From NCBI RefSeq assembly GCF_028747805.1, contig NZ_CP114887.1, positions 48,501 to 112,500 of the forward strand: a stretch of DNA of 64,000 nucleotides, in the 5' to 3' direction. This DNA is from Solibacillus daqui (lineage in GTDB: Bacteria > Bacillota > Bacilli > Bacillales_A > Planococcaceae). The position numbers were made by a program, and so were the translations under genes. Positions 32,307-39,502 of this stretch are shown piece by piece (position 1 is the first letter of the stretch; each line of letters begins with the position of its first letter). The notes below the pieces were generated by a model that was given only the letters and a program-made list of their open reading frames with translations, was not told the DNA's origin and made no database searches.

Positions 32307-32337
32307 TGCATAGGTTTATTTCTTTTAAGCCAAACTA
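32307..32337 (+). promoter_or_regulatory. sigma-G promoter of spoVT
   Basis: TGCATA (32307-32312), 18 nt, CAAACTA (32331-32337) fits the sigma-G/sigma-F type elements. spoVT is a sigma-G gene in B. subtilis. Confidence 0.75.
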
Positions 32338-32383
32338 GTAGCATCTTGATGTAAAAAGAGATGAAAGCGAGGGAACATAAACG

Positions 32384-32920
32384 ATGAAAGCAACAGGAAT
32401 AGTTCGTCGCATCGATGATTTAGGTCGTGTTGTCATCCCGAAGGAAATCCGTAGAACATTGCGTATTCGTGAAGGCGATCCGTTAGAAATTTATACTGAC
32501 CGAGAAGGTGAAGTCATTTTAAAAAAATATTCACCGATTAATGATTTAAGTGAATTTGCACAGCAATATGTGGAGAGTTTATTTGAAACAATAGGTACAC
32601 CAGCATGTATTAGCGACCGAGATGAAATGATTGCCGTTGCAGGTGCATCTAAAAAAGATTACTTAGCAAGACGATTGACAATGTTTTCTGAAGATCATAT
32701 TAAAAATCGAACAGCTACAGTTGAAAAACTCGAGCAATCGATTGAGCTCGTTACAGGACAACATGAACAAGTAAAGTCTTATTGTATTGTGCCTATAATT
32801 GCGCATGGTGATCCTATTGGAGCCGTTTATTTATTTTCAAAGGTGCATTTCATAGGAGATGTTGAACAGAAGGCAGCCGAAGCAGCAGCCAATTTTTTAG
32901 CGAAGCAAATGGAAAATTAA
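32384..32920 (+). CDS. spoVT: stage V sporulation protein T
   Basis: SpoVT regulates late forespore (sigma-G) genes. The N-terminal AbrB-like DNA-binding domain (KATGIVRRIDDLGRVVIPKE, residues 2-50) is joined to a C-terminal GAF-like domain (about 56-178). The protein is 178 aa, the normal family length. It lies in the conserved position between mfd and yabM, behind a sigma-G promoter. Confidence 0.97.
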   Translation: MKATGIVRRIDDLGRVVIPKEIRRTLRIREGDPLEIYTDREGEVILKKYSPINDLSEFAQQYVESLFETIGTPACISDRDEMIAVAGASKKDYLARRLTMFSEDHIKNRTATVEKLEQSIELVTGQHEQVKSYCIVPIIAHGDPIGAVYLFSKVHFIGDVEQKAAEAAANFLAKQMEN

Positions 32921-32931
32921 ATCTTTGAAAC

Positions 32932-32959
32932 AACGTCCATGTAAAGTGGACGTTTTTGT
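32932..32959 (+). terminator. terminator after spoVT
   Basis: AACGTCCA pairs with TGGACGTT around a 7-nt loop, then a T-rich run. Confidence 0.88.
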
Positions 32960-33002
32960 TTGTGGATAGGAAAGGATCATCTTACTTCATGGAAATCCAC
33001 AT

Positions 33003-33053
33003 AAGATAAGACATCATTTCGCGTTATTTGTCGCGAAATGTGTTTTTCTAATG
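33003..33053 (+). repeat. dispersed repeat FR3, copy 2 (before yabM)
   Basis: AAGATAAGACATC is followed by a perfect 8-bp hairpin ATTTCGCG/CGCGAAAT with loop TTATTTGT, then GTGTTTTTCTAATG. It is the best-paired copy of FR3. The T run after the stem makes it terminator-like, but spoVT already has a separate terminator. It ends 75 nt before yabM. Confidence 0.65.
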
Positions 33054-33128
33054 GCACAACGTCTAATTTTACAAATAGTTTTTCATGTTATACTAAATAC
33101 ATTGTATGTAGTAGAGGAAGGAAATAGA

Positions 33129-34733
33129 ATGTCTTCGCAAAATTTTGGAATGAAAAATTATATGAAAGGTGCGTTATTACTAACGATGGCAGCACTTATT
33201 GTTAAAATTTTAAGTGCTATTTACCGAGTGCCTTATCAAAATTTGGTAGGCGATCAAGGCTTTTATGTCTATCAGCAAGTGTATCCGTTTATTTCGTTTT
33301 TTGTCGTTTGGACATCAAGTGGTTTTGCGGTAGCCATTTCCAAAATGCTAGCAGATATTGAAGCACGTGGTGGTACGGCCATAGAAAAACGTGCCGTGTC
33401 TTGGGCAATTTTTAAATATTTAACGGTGCTATCACTAATATTTTTTAGTTTACTATTTTTCGGAGCAGATGCCCTTGCCGCTTTAATGAATGATGCCGAA
33501 CTTGCAGGATTATTGAAGATGGGGTCTTTCATTACATTGTGCATGCCGTTACTAGCCTTATTAAAAGGGACGTTTCAAGCGAATAGTTATATGCAACCAG
33601 TTGCCTATGCACAAGTGTTTGAACAAACGATTCGTGTAGCAATTATTTTAGTTGGTACGATTGTGTTGCTACATTTTACGTCCTCTGTATATACTGTTGG
33701 GAAAATGGCAGTATTAGGAACCGTCATTGGTGAAGTAGCAGGAATCATATTGTTATTCTTGTTTTTAAAACGTGAACAACAGCCCATTGCGAAAAAAAAA
33801 GTGGTGGTGTGGCCGATTTTGAAAGAAGTAACGCTCTATAGTATCGCGATTAGCATGAGTGCGTTACTACTGTTATGTTTCCAACTGGTTGATTCATTTA
33901 CGATTTTTAAAATGCTTGTGACTTCTGGTGTGGAAACTGTCCAAGCAATGGAAATGAAGGGGATTTATGATCGCGGACAGCCGCTTGTGCAGCTAGGAAT
34001 TGTCATTGCAACGTCACTTTCGTTAGCTATTGTACCGCTCGTCGCATTAAAAGCAAAGGCAAAAAACGGACGTGGAGCAAAACCATTTATTCAATTGACG
34101 TATCGTAGCTCGCTCTTATTTGGCGTGGCGGCAGCGCTGGGACTCGTACTGGTTATGCCTTATGCGAACACGCTCTTATTTAAGACCGATAGCTATTCCA
34201 ATATGCTACGATTATATGTAGTACAAATTGTTCCGTTATCGATAATACTGACGTTTATGGCGGTATTACAAGGCTATAGTAAATTAAAAATGCCGGCACT
34301 ATTTTTGCTGATAAGTATTGCGTTAAAATATATTGGAAATGTGGTGCTTATACCGCATTTAGATGTACTGGGTGCTGCGATTGCGAGTACAGTGGGGTTA
34401 ATTTTTGCAGCAATCGCATTAGTCATTTATATGAAAAAAATAGCAGTAAGTCGCTTAGCCACGGCAATGTTTTACCGAAAGCTAATTGTCGCAAGCTTCG
34501 TAATGATTGTGACAGTCATGTGTGCAGTGTTACTTTTAGATATTGTATTTACAGCTCCTGAGATGCGTCGTTCGGTAGCACTTATTTATAGTGGGATCCT
34601 CGTATCACTTGGGGCATTTAGTTTTATTACCGTTGTAGCGAAATTACGTGTGTTGACGGAAAAGGATTGGTTTTTAATTCCGTTTGGTCGTCGTATGGCT
34701 ATGTATCAATTATGGTTAAATCGAAAGAAGTAG
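33129..34733 (+). CDS. yabM: SpoVB/YabM-type polysaccharide flippase family protein
   Basis: The 534-aa protein has about 14 hydrophobic segments. It belongs to the MOP flippase superfamily (SpoVB, MurJ and polysaccharide biosynthesis proteins), expected to flip lipid-linked saccharides. The N-terminus KGALLLTMAALIVKILSAIY, then RVPYQNLVGDQGFYVYQQVYP, is typical. The start is ATG 33129, with AGGAAGG at 33115-33121. A possible promoter is TTTACA (33068-33073), 15 nt, TATACT (33089-33094). It is followed 9 nt later by yabN. Confidence 0.9.
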   Translation: MSSQNFGMKNYMKGALLLTMAALIVKILSAIYRVPYQNLVGDQGFYVYQQVYPFISFFVVWTSSGFAVAISKMLADIEARGGTAIEKRAVSWAIFKYLTVLSLIFFSLLFFGADALAALMNDAELAGLLKMGSFITLCMPLLALLKGTFQANSYMQPVAYAQVFEQTIRVAIILVGTIVLLHFTSSVYTVGKMAVLGTVIGEVAGIILLFLFLKREQQPIAKKKVVVWPILKEVTLYSIAISMSALLLLCFQLVDSFTIFKMLVTSGVETVQAMEMKGIYDRGQPLVQLGIVIATSLSLAIVPLVALKAKAKNGRGAKPFIQLTYRSSLLFGVAAALGLVLVMPYANTLLFKTDSYSNMLRLYVVQIVPLSIILTFMAVLQGYSKLKMPALFLLISIALKYIGNVVLIPHLDVLGAAIASTVGLIFAAIALVIYMKKIAVSRLATAMFYRKLIVASFVMIVTVMCAVLLLDIVFTAPEMRRSVALIYSGILVSLGAFSFITVVAKLRVLTEKDWFLIPFGRRMAMYQLWLNRKK

Positions 34734-34742
34734 GTGTATCGT

Positions 34743-36209
34743 GTGAATCAATTAACAGTCATCGGTTTAGGTGCAGCCGATTTTGAACAAATGCAAATGG
34801 GTGTTTATAAAAAAATTAAAGCTGCAAAAAATTTATATGTACGTACAGAGGATCATCCTGTACTACAAGATTTAAAGCAAGAAGGTATCGAATTTAAGAG
34901 TTTTGACGAAGTGTATATGAAACACGGTACATTCGGTCCAGTATACGAGGAAATTGCAGAACGCTTAATTGAGGCTGTAGAAGTAGAAGATATAATGTAT
35001 GCAGTACCAGGGCATCCGTTAGTAGCTGAGCAAACGGTACAGCATTTAATCGAAGCTGACAGTCAAGGAAAGATTAAACTTGTTATAGAAGGTGGTCAAA
35101 GCTTTTTAGACCCAATTTTCGGCGCGTTAAAAATTGACCCAATTGAAGGTTTCCAACTATTAGATGGCACAAGCATGTCGATGCATGATATTAATATGCG
35201 CCAGCACATTTTAATTGCGCAAGTGTACGATTCGTTCAGTGCGTCTGAAGTAAAGCTCACATTAATGGAAAAATATCGTGATGATTATCCAGTAACAATT
35301 GTCACAGCAGCGGGTTCTTCACAAGAACAATTACGTACTGTACCGTTATATGAGTTAGATCAGTCGGCAGAAATCAATAACTTAACGACAGTATATGTAC
35401 CACCTGTCACGGCAGATGAAGATGCACTACGTGATTGGGTAACATTCCGTCAGATTATTGCGAAATTGCGCGGTCCAGAAGGTTGCCCTTGGGATCAAAA
35501 GCAAACGCATGAATCATTGAAGAAGTACTTATTAGAAGAGGCGCATGAATTTTTAGCTGCGGTTGATGCAGAAGACGATTTCGCAATGGTTGAAGAGCTT
35601 GGCGATGTTCTATTACAAGTATTCTTACATGCTCAAATTGGTGAGGATAATGGTTACTTCACACTAGAAGAAGTATTAGCGTCAATTAGTGAAAAAATGA
35701 TTCGCCGTCACCCGCATGTGTTTGGGGATGTATCAGTAGAAGATGCCGATACAGTTGTAGCAAACTGGGAAGCGATTAAAAAAGCAGAAAAGGGCGAAAC
35801 AGGGGACGAGCCGTTATTAAAAAATGAATATCGGCCTGAATCAGCACTCCAAACATCATATAACTACCAGAAAAAAGCGGCGGCAGTTGGCTTTGATTGG
35901 CCAAATGTAAAAGACGCGTGGGATAAGTTAACAGAAGAATGGCAAGAGTTCCGCGAAGAAATTTCAAGTGGTGAAGCGACAAGCCGCATGGACGAGTTTG
36001 GTGATGTACTGTTCACATTAGTAAACTTGGCGCGCTTCTACAAAATTTCACCAGAAGAAGCAATGCTACATGCCAATGAAAAATTCGCGCGTCGTTTTAA
36101 CTTTGTCGAAAACAGTGTGAAAAATAGCGGTAAAACATTTAGTGATTTTACGTTAGATGAATTAGATAGCTTTTGGGATGAAGCAAAACGTTTAGAAAAA
36201 GGAGAGTAA
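34743..36209 (+). CDS. yabN: YabN: tetrapyrrole-methylase-like domain fused to MazG pyrophosphohydrolase
   Basis: The protein is 488 aa. The N-terminal half (about 1-225) is a SAM-dependent tetrapyrrole (corrin/porphyrin) methylase fold: LTVIGLGAADFEQ, AVPGHPLVAEQTVQ, EGGQSFLDP. The C-terminal half is a tandem MazG NTP pyrophosphohydrolase (GCPWDQKQTHESLKKYLLEE, EELGDVLLQVFLHAQI, then DEFGDVLFTLVNLARF). Fused YabN proteins are known in Bacillales, probably for nucleotide pool cleaning. GTG 34743 is chosen over GTG 34734, which overlaps the AGGTG ribosome binding site. Confidence 0.93.
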   Translation: MNQLTVIGLGAADFEQMQMGVYKKIKAAKNLYVRTEDHPVLQDLKQEGIEFKSFDEVYMKHGTFGPVYEEIAERLIEAVEVEDIMYAVPGHPLVAEQTVQHLIEADSQGKIKLVIEGGQSFLDPIFGALKIDPIEGFQLLDGTSMSMHDINMRQHILIAQVYDSFSASEVKLTLMEKYRDDYPVTIVTAAGSSQEQLRTVPLYELDQSAEINNLTTVYVPPVTADEDALRDWVTFRQIIAKLRGPEGCPWDQKQTHESLKKYLLEEAHEFLAAVDAEDDFAMVEELGDVLLQVFLHAQIGEDNGYFTLEEVLASISEKMIRRHPHVFGDVSVEDADTVVANWEAIKKAEKGETGDEPLLKNEYRPESALQTSYNYQKKAAAVGFDWPNVKDAWDKLTEEWQEFREEISSGEATSRMDEFGDVLFTLVNLARFYKISPEEAMLHANEKFARRFNFVENSVKNSGKTFSDFTLDELDSFWDEAKRLEKGE

Positions 36210-36213
36210 TTTT

Positions 36214-36504
36214 ATGCGCTTAGATAAATTTTTGAAAGTTTCACGTTTAATTAAACGTCGTACATTAGCAAAAGAAGTAGCCGTACAAGGTCGTATTTCT
36301 ATTAACGGTAAAGTTGCAAAGGCCAGCAGTACTGTCAAAGTAGGCGATGAGCTAGCGATTCGCTTCGGGCAAAAAATCGTCACAGCACGTGTAGAAGAGC
36401 TGCGCGAAACTGTGAAAAAAGAAGATGCATTAAAAATGTTTACCATTCTTAAAGAAGAGCGTCTTGAAAAAGTCGACCCAGAATTTATTGATGATGAAGA
36501 ATAG
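36214..36504 (+). CDS. rqcP: ribosome quality control S4-domain protein RqcP
   Basis: RqcP (YabO) is a 96-aa S4-like RNA-binding protein that works with RqcH to add alanine tails on obstructed 50S subunits. MRLDKFLKVSRLIKRRTLAK is the S4 motif; the rest is GRISINGKVAKAS and IRFGQKIVTARV. It starts 4 nt after yabN with GGAGA upstream, so yabM-yabN-rqcP form a unit. Confidence 0.95.
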   Translation: MRLDKFLKVSRLIKRRTLAKEVAVQGRISINGKVAKASSTVKVGDELAIRFGQKIVTARVEELRETVKKEDALKMFTILKEERLEKVDPEFIDDEE

Positions 36505-36511
36505 AATGATG

Positions 36512-36546
36512 GCATGGCAGAAAAATCTGTCATGCTTTTTTTTTAG
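36512..36546 (+). terminator. terminator after rqcP
   Basis: GCATGGCAGA pairs with TCTGTCATGC (one G-T), loop 4, then nine T. Confidence 0.93.
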
Positions 36547-36588
36547 CAAGCATATAGTGTACAACTATGAAGGATAAGGGGGACTGGC

Positions 36589-36888
36589 ATGACAATTCAT
36601 CAAGAAAGTACACGCTATACAATTTCTTCAGGAGATCATTTAGTAACGGTACGCAATCGAAAACGAATGGACATGACATCAGTAAAAAGCATTGAACGCT
36701 TCGATCAAGAGGAATTTTTTGTTAACACATCACAAGGACATCTACTCATCCGCGGTGAAGAATTACGCATTGTGCATTTAGATGTGGACAAAGGCTTACT
36801 GACATTAGAAGGAGAAGTCAAACAACTGCAGTACGATGAAAGTGATAGCGGATTATCGAAAAGCTTCCTCCATAAATTATTTGGATGA
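36589..36888 (+). CDS. yabP: sporulation protein YabP
   Basis: This 99-aa protein of the YabP/YqfC family is needed for spore development in B. subtilis. Recognisable parts are SGDHLVTVRNRKRMDMTSVKS, then SIERFDQEEFFVNTSQGHLLIRGEEL and HLDVDKGLLTLEG. It overlaps yabQ by 4 nt (ATGATGA). A sigma-E promoter is expected; CATATAGT at 36551-36558 is a loose -10 candidate without a clear -35. Confidence 0.92.
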   Translation: MTIHQESTRYTISSGDHLVTVRNRKRMDMTSVKSIERFDQEEFFVNTSQGHLLIRGEELRIVHLDVDKGLLTLEGEVKQLQYDESDSGLSKSFLHKLFG

Positions 36889-37343
36889 TGAGTGCGCAGC
36901 TTGTAAGCATCATCGTCATGTTTATAAGCGGAATTGCCGTGGGTATGGTTATTGATGGGACAAGAATAATCACAAGACAATTTCCGATAAAATTTATTCG
37001 CGATATAGCACGATATTTAGAAGGGCTTGTATGGCTTCTTTTAGCCATTAGCACATTTTATTTATTATTTTTAATAAAGGGAGGACAATGGCGATTTGTC
37101 GACCCGCTGGCACAAATATTAGGAATTATTAGTTATGAGCTATTTTTCCAAAATATTGCGCGTTTTATCGGAAGGCTTTTTGTGAACATAGTGATTAAGC
37201 CCATTTATTTTATTGGACATGTCTTTGTGGTGATTATTCGTAAAATAATTCAGTTTGTAATAGCACTTTGTTTATTAATAATAAATCCAATTTTTAAATT
37301 TTTTAAGAAATATTTGTTAAAAAACTTTAAATCGAAGAAATGA
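36885..37343 (+). CDS. yabQ: spore cortex membrane protein YabQ
   Basis: The 152-aa protein has about four hydrophobic segments and a basic C-terminus (FKKYLLKNFKSKK). YabQ is a mother-cell membrane protein required for cortex formation. The start ATG overlaps the yabP stop, so translation is probably coupled; ATG 36888 is equally possible. It is closely followed by divIC. Confidence 0.9.
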   Translation: MMSAQLVSIIVMFISGIAVGMVIDGTRIITRQFPIKFIRDIARYLEGLVWLLLAISTFYLLFLIKGGQWRFVDPLAQILGIISYELFFQNIARFIGRLFVNIVIKPIYFIGHVFVVIIRKIIQFVIALCLLIINPIFKFFKKYLLKNFKSKK

Positions 37344-37390
37344 ACTCGTATAATGATAATAACTTTTTTAAAACAAAGGAGGAGACGGCA

Positions 37391-37828
37391 GTGGGGAAAC
37401 GAGATATTCAAGATGAGCTACATAATAATGTTCAACCACTTGATAACGAATTTGTCCGTTCAAATCCGAACGCCAAAATAGCAAAACAAAAAGCGAAAAA
37501 AGCCGTATTGCTTCGCCGAAGGCTGGCCATCTTTTTAATCATCGCTGTTGCTTCAATTGTTGGTTTAGCACAATTTTCAAGCATGCAAAATGAACGACTT
37601 GCTGACAAACAAATTAAAAAAGCCGAAGTAAACGCACAATTAGAAGAATCCTTAGAAAAACAAGAAATGTTAAATTTGCAAATTGCAAAATTAGAAGATG
37701 ATGAATATATTGCGAAGTTAGCACGAAAAGAGTTTTTCCTTTCTGAAGAAGGCGAGATTATCTTTACAATTCCAAAAACATCAGATAATAAAGATGAAAA
37801 AACAGATTCGGATAAAAAGGATGAATAA
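37391..37828 (+). CDS. divIC: cell division protein DivIC
   Basis: DivIC (FtsB-like) forms a septal complex with FtsL and DivIB. It is 145 aa: a basic cytoplasmic N-terminus, one membrane segment (RLAIFLIIAVASIVGLAQF, about residues 45-63), and an extracytoplasmic coiled coil. The conserved YIAKLARKEFFLSEEGEIIF follows. The start is GTG 37391, directly behind AAGGAGGAG (37377-37385). An in-frame ATG at 37340 overlapping yabQ would add 17 residues but has no such site. Confidence 0.92.
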   Translation: MGKRDIQDELHNNVQPLDNEFVRSNPNAKIAKQKAKKAVLLRRRLAIFLIIAVASIVGLAQFSSMQNERLADKQIKKAEVNAQLEESLEKQEMLNLQIAKLEDDEYIAKLARKEFFLSEEGEIIFTIPKTSDNKDEKTDSDKKDE

Positions 37829-37879
37829 TGACACAAAAGTAGTATAGGTTATAAGGAAAATGTCATTTTTTACCTTTTA

Positions 37880-37920
37880 GAAGAGTGTCTTGTTGACACT
37901 CTTTTTATGTTAGCTATAAT
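37880..37920 (+). promoter_or_regulatory. divIC terminator overlapping the yabR promoter
   Basis: AAGAGTGTC pairs with GACACTCTT (about 37880-37905), then a T run, ending divIC. The same 3' arm contains TTGACA (37893-37898). TATAAT lies 16 nt further (37915-37920), a consensus sigma-A promoter for yabR. The terminator arm and the -35 therefore share bases. Confidence 0.8.
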
Positions 37921-38013
37921 TAGAAGAGAAACTATTGAACAAAAGTTTCATTATTAATTGATAAACGACTTTTATTAGAAGTCTCTTAAAATTTAAGGAG
38001 GAGCATTTTTTTT

Positions 38014-38442
38014 ATGTCAATTGAAGTAGGCAGCAAAGTACAAGGTAAGGTAACAGGCATCACAAATTTCGGTGCATTCGTTGAGCTTCCAGATGGAAAA
38101 ACAGGTTTAGTTCATATTAGTGAAGTAGCGGACAACTATGTAAAAGATATTAACGAACACCTTAAAGTCGGCGATGAAGTCGAAGTAAAAGTGATGAATG
38201 TTGAAGCGGATGGTAAGATTGGTCTCTCAATTCGTAAAGCAAAGCCTCAAGCTGAGCGACCAGAGCGACCACAACGTCCTCGTCGTGAAAACAATCGTTC
38301 AAATGATCGTAACGATCGTCAACCAAAAGAAAACTTTGAACAAAAAATGGCGCGCTTCTTAAAAGATAGCGATGAACGTTTAACTACATTAAAACGTGCA
38401 ACTGAATCAAAACGTGGTGGACGAGGAGCTCGCAGAGGATAA
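38014..38442 (+). CDS. yabR: S1 RNA-binding domain protein YabR
   Basis: This 142-aa protein of the general stress protein 13/YabR type has one S1 domain in residues 1-75 (VQGKVTGITNFGAFVELPDG, LVHISEVADNYV, GKIGLSIRKAK). A basic Arg-rich tail (RPERPQRPRRENNRSNDRND, ending RGGRGARRG) follows. It probably binds RNA or ribosomes; the exact role is unknown. Strong consensus promoter and GGAGGAG ribosome binding site. Confidence 0.92.
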   Translation: MSIEVGSKVQGKVTGITNFGAFVELPDGKTGLVHISEVADNYVKDINEHLKVGDEVEVKVMNVEADGKIGLSIRKAKPQAERPERPQRPRRENNRSNDRNDRQPKENFEQKMARFLKDSDERLTTLKRATESKRGGRGARRG

Positions 38443-38486
38443 TTTTGCTGGCTATTTGAAACTTAGAAAAAGTGTCATATAGATGA

Positions 38487-38534
38487 AAAAGCAGATTTAC
38501 ACAGAGGAAGCCCTGTGTGAATCTGCTTTTTGTT
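38487..38534 (+). terminator. terminator after yabR
   Basis: AAAGCAGATT-ACACAG pairs with CTGTGT-AATCTGCTTT with one bulge, then a T run. Confidence 0.92.
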
Positions 38535-38629
38535 TGTGCGTAGCAGGAAAGCATAAATTTTTAGTGTAATCCGTAAAAGAAAAATAACAACTTGTGCTAT
38601 TTTCGCCAGAGCTATGCTTTCAAATAAAA

Positions 38630-38851
38630 TTAACGTTTTTGTTCTGGTGATGATTTATTCGCATTTTCGGCATTATGTTTAATAAGAACACGAATTAATG
38701 TGATAAAGCAAAAAATACCGCCAATTAAGCCAATCGCAATCATAATAATTTGTAATGGCAATGGTAAGTTTGTTAAAACAACACCACCGACGACTAAAAG
38801 CATACTAACGCCACACAGAAAAGCTAAATATGTAAAGTTTTGTATCAACAT
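38630..38851 (-). CDS. small two-helix membrane protein, unknown function
   Basis: The 73-aa protein has two hydrophobic helices (about residues 8-28 and 34-56) and a polar, positively charged C-terminus (IKHNAENANKSSPEQKR). I do not recognise the family. AGGAGG (38866-38861) lies 9 nt before ATG 38851, so it is very likely translated. The longer in-frame extension runs into the FR2 repeat and is not used. No terminator is clear downstream. Confidence 0.7.
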   Translation of the reverse strand: MLIQNFTYLAFLCGVSMLLVVGGVVLTNLPLPLQIIMIAIGLIGGIFCFITLIRVLIKHNAENANKSSPEQKR

Positions 38852-38917
38852 CAACGCCACCTCCTTTTCCATTATAAAGTGAAACGTACTATTATTTCCA
38901 TTAAATGATAAAGAAAA

Positions 38918-39020
38918 AAGAGATTGCCTAGGAAATAATTCCAAGACAATCCCTTTGCGCCGAGGGTGGTGAGAATTTATTCTTACCATCGCCTATAGCG
39001 GATTATTAATACATGATACG
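38918..39020. repeat. dispersed hairpin repeat FR2, copy 2 (also tRNA terminator on the minus strand)
   Basis: In plus orientation it starts with GAGATTGCCTAGGAA pairing with TTCCAAGACAATC, then CCCTTTGCGCCGAGGG. A 12-pair hairpin GGTGGTGAGAAT/ATTCTTACCATC follows, then the tail ATTAATACATGA. Order, GCGCCGA core and tail match copy 1 (6428-6562), but the stem bases differ and stay paired. Read on the minus strand the first hairpin is followed by TTTTTTCTTT, so it is also the terminator of the tRNA pair. Confidence 0.68.
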
Positions 39021-39066
39021 AGTGTTGTCCAAAAAGTAAACACTTTTAGGATAGCACTTCCTAAGA

Positions 39067-39138
39067 TGACCCGTACGGGATTCGAACCCGTGTTACCGCC
39101 GTGAAAGGGCGGTGTCTTAACCACTTGACCAACGGGCC
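39067..39138 (-). tRNA. trnE: tRNA-Glu (anticodon TTC)
   Basis: The 72-nt cloverleaf has acceptor GGCCCGT/ACGGGTC, anticodon arm CCGCC-CTTTCAC-GGCGG and T loop GTTCGAATC. No CCA is encoded. It follows tRNA-Met by 9 nt, the same pair that precedes spoIIE in B. subtilis. Confidence 0.97.
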
Positions 39139-39147
39139 AAACAAATA

Positions 39148-39224
39148 TGGTGGCGGCAGAGGGAGTCGAACCCACGACCTTTCGGGTATGAACCGAGTGC
39201 TCTAGCCAACTGAGCTACACCGCC
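39148..39224 (-). tRNA. trnM: tRNA-Met, elongator (anticodon CAT)
   Basis: 77 nt including encoded CCA. It has acceptor GGCGGTG, D arm AGCTCAGTTGGCTAGAGC and anticodon loop TTCATAC. It lacks the three G-C pairs typical of the initiator anticodon stem and closely matches Bacillus elongator tRNA-Met. Confidence 0.95.
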
Positions 39225-39242
39225 AATTTAACAACAAAACTA

Positions 39243-39271
39243 ATAATACAAGGCTACGTTAAAAGTGTCAA
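39243..39271 (-). promoter_or_regulatory. sigma-A promoter of the tRNA-Met/tRNA-Glu pair
   Basis: On the minus strand TTGACA (39271-39266), 17 nt, TATTAT (39248-39243), 19 nt before the mature tRNA-Met 5' end. Confidence 0.85.
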
Positions 39272-39410
39272 CACTAATTTCATAAATTTAAATAAGAATA
39301 ATTTATACTTATCTTTTTTGGGAAAGATAGTTAAAATACTTTAATTTGGAGAGGGATTATGCATGAAATAGGGATAAAATATTACAATTTTCACTGTTAT
39401 GTAAAAAAAT

Positions 39411-39476
39411 CGTCGAACGTTTTTTTTATGAGGCTACTATAAACAGACAAAATTCTAATTGCATCTTTTCTATAAT
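39411..39476 (+). promoter_or_regulatory. Spo0A-type promoter of spoIIE
   Basis: TATAAT at 39471-39476 has no -35 at 17 nt, but CAGACA at 39444-39449 lies exactly 21 nt upstream. CGTCGAA, one mismatch from the 0A box, is at 39411-39417. Extended -35/-10 spacing with 0A boxes is the known design of Spo0A~P-activated sigma-A promoters such as spoIIE and spoIIG. Confidence 0.6.
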
Positions 39477-39502
39477 AGCGACAAAAAGAAAAGGTGAGTA
39501 TA

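Noticed and set aside
38993..39175. Minus-strand 60-aa frame over the tRNAs
   Set aside because: It reads through tRNA-Glu and the tRNA-Met 3' end, which are clear cloverleaf genes.
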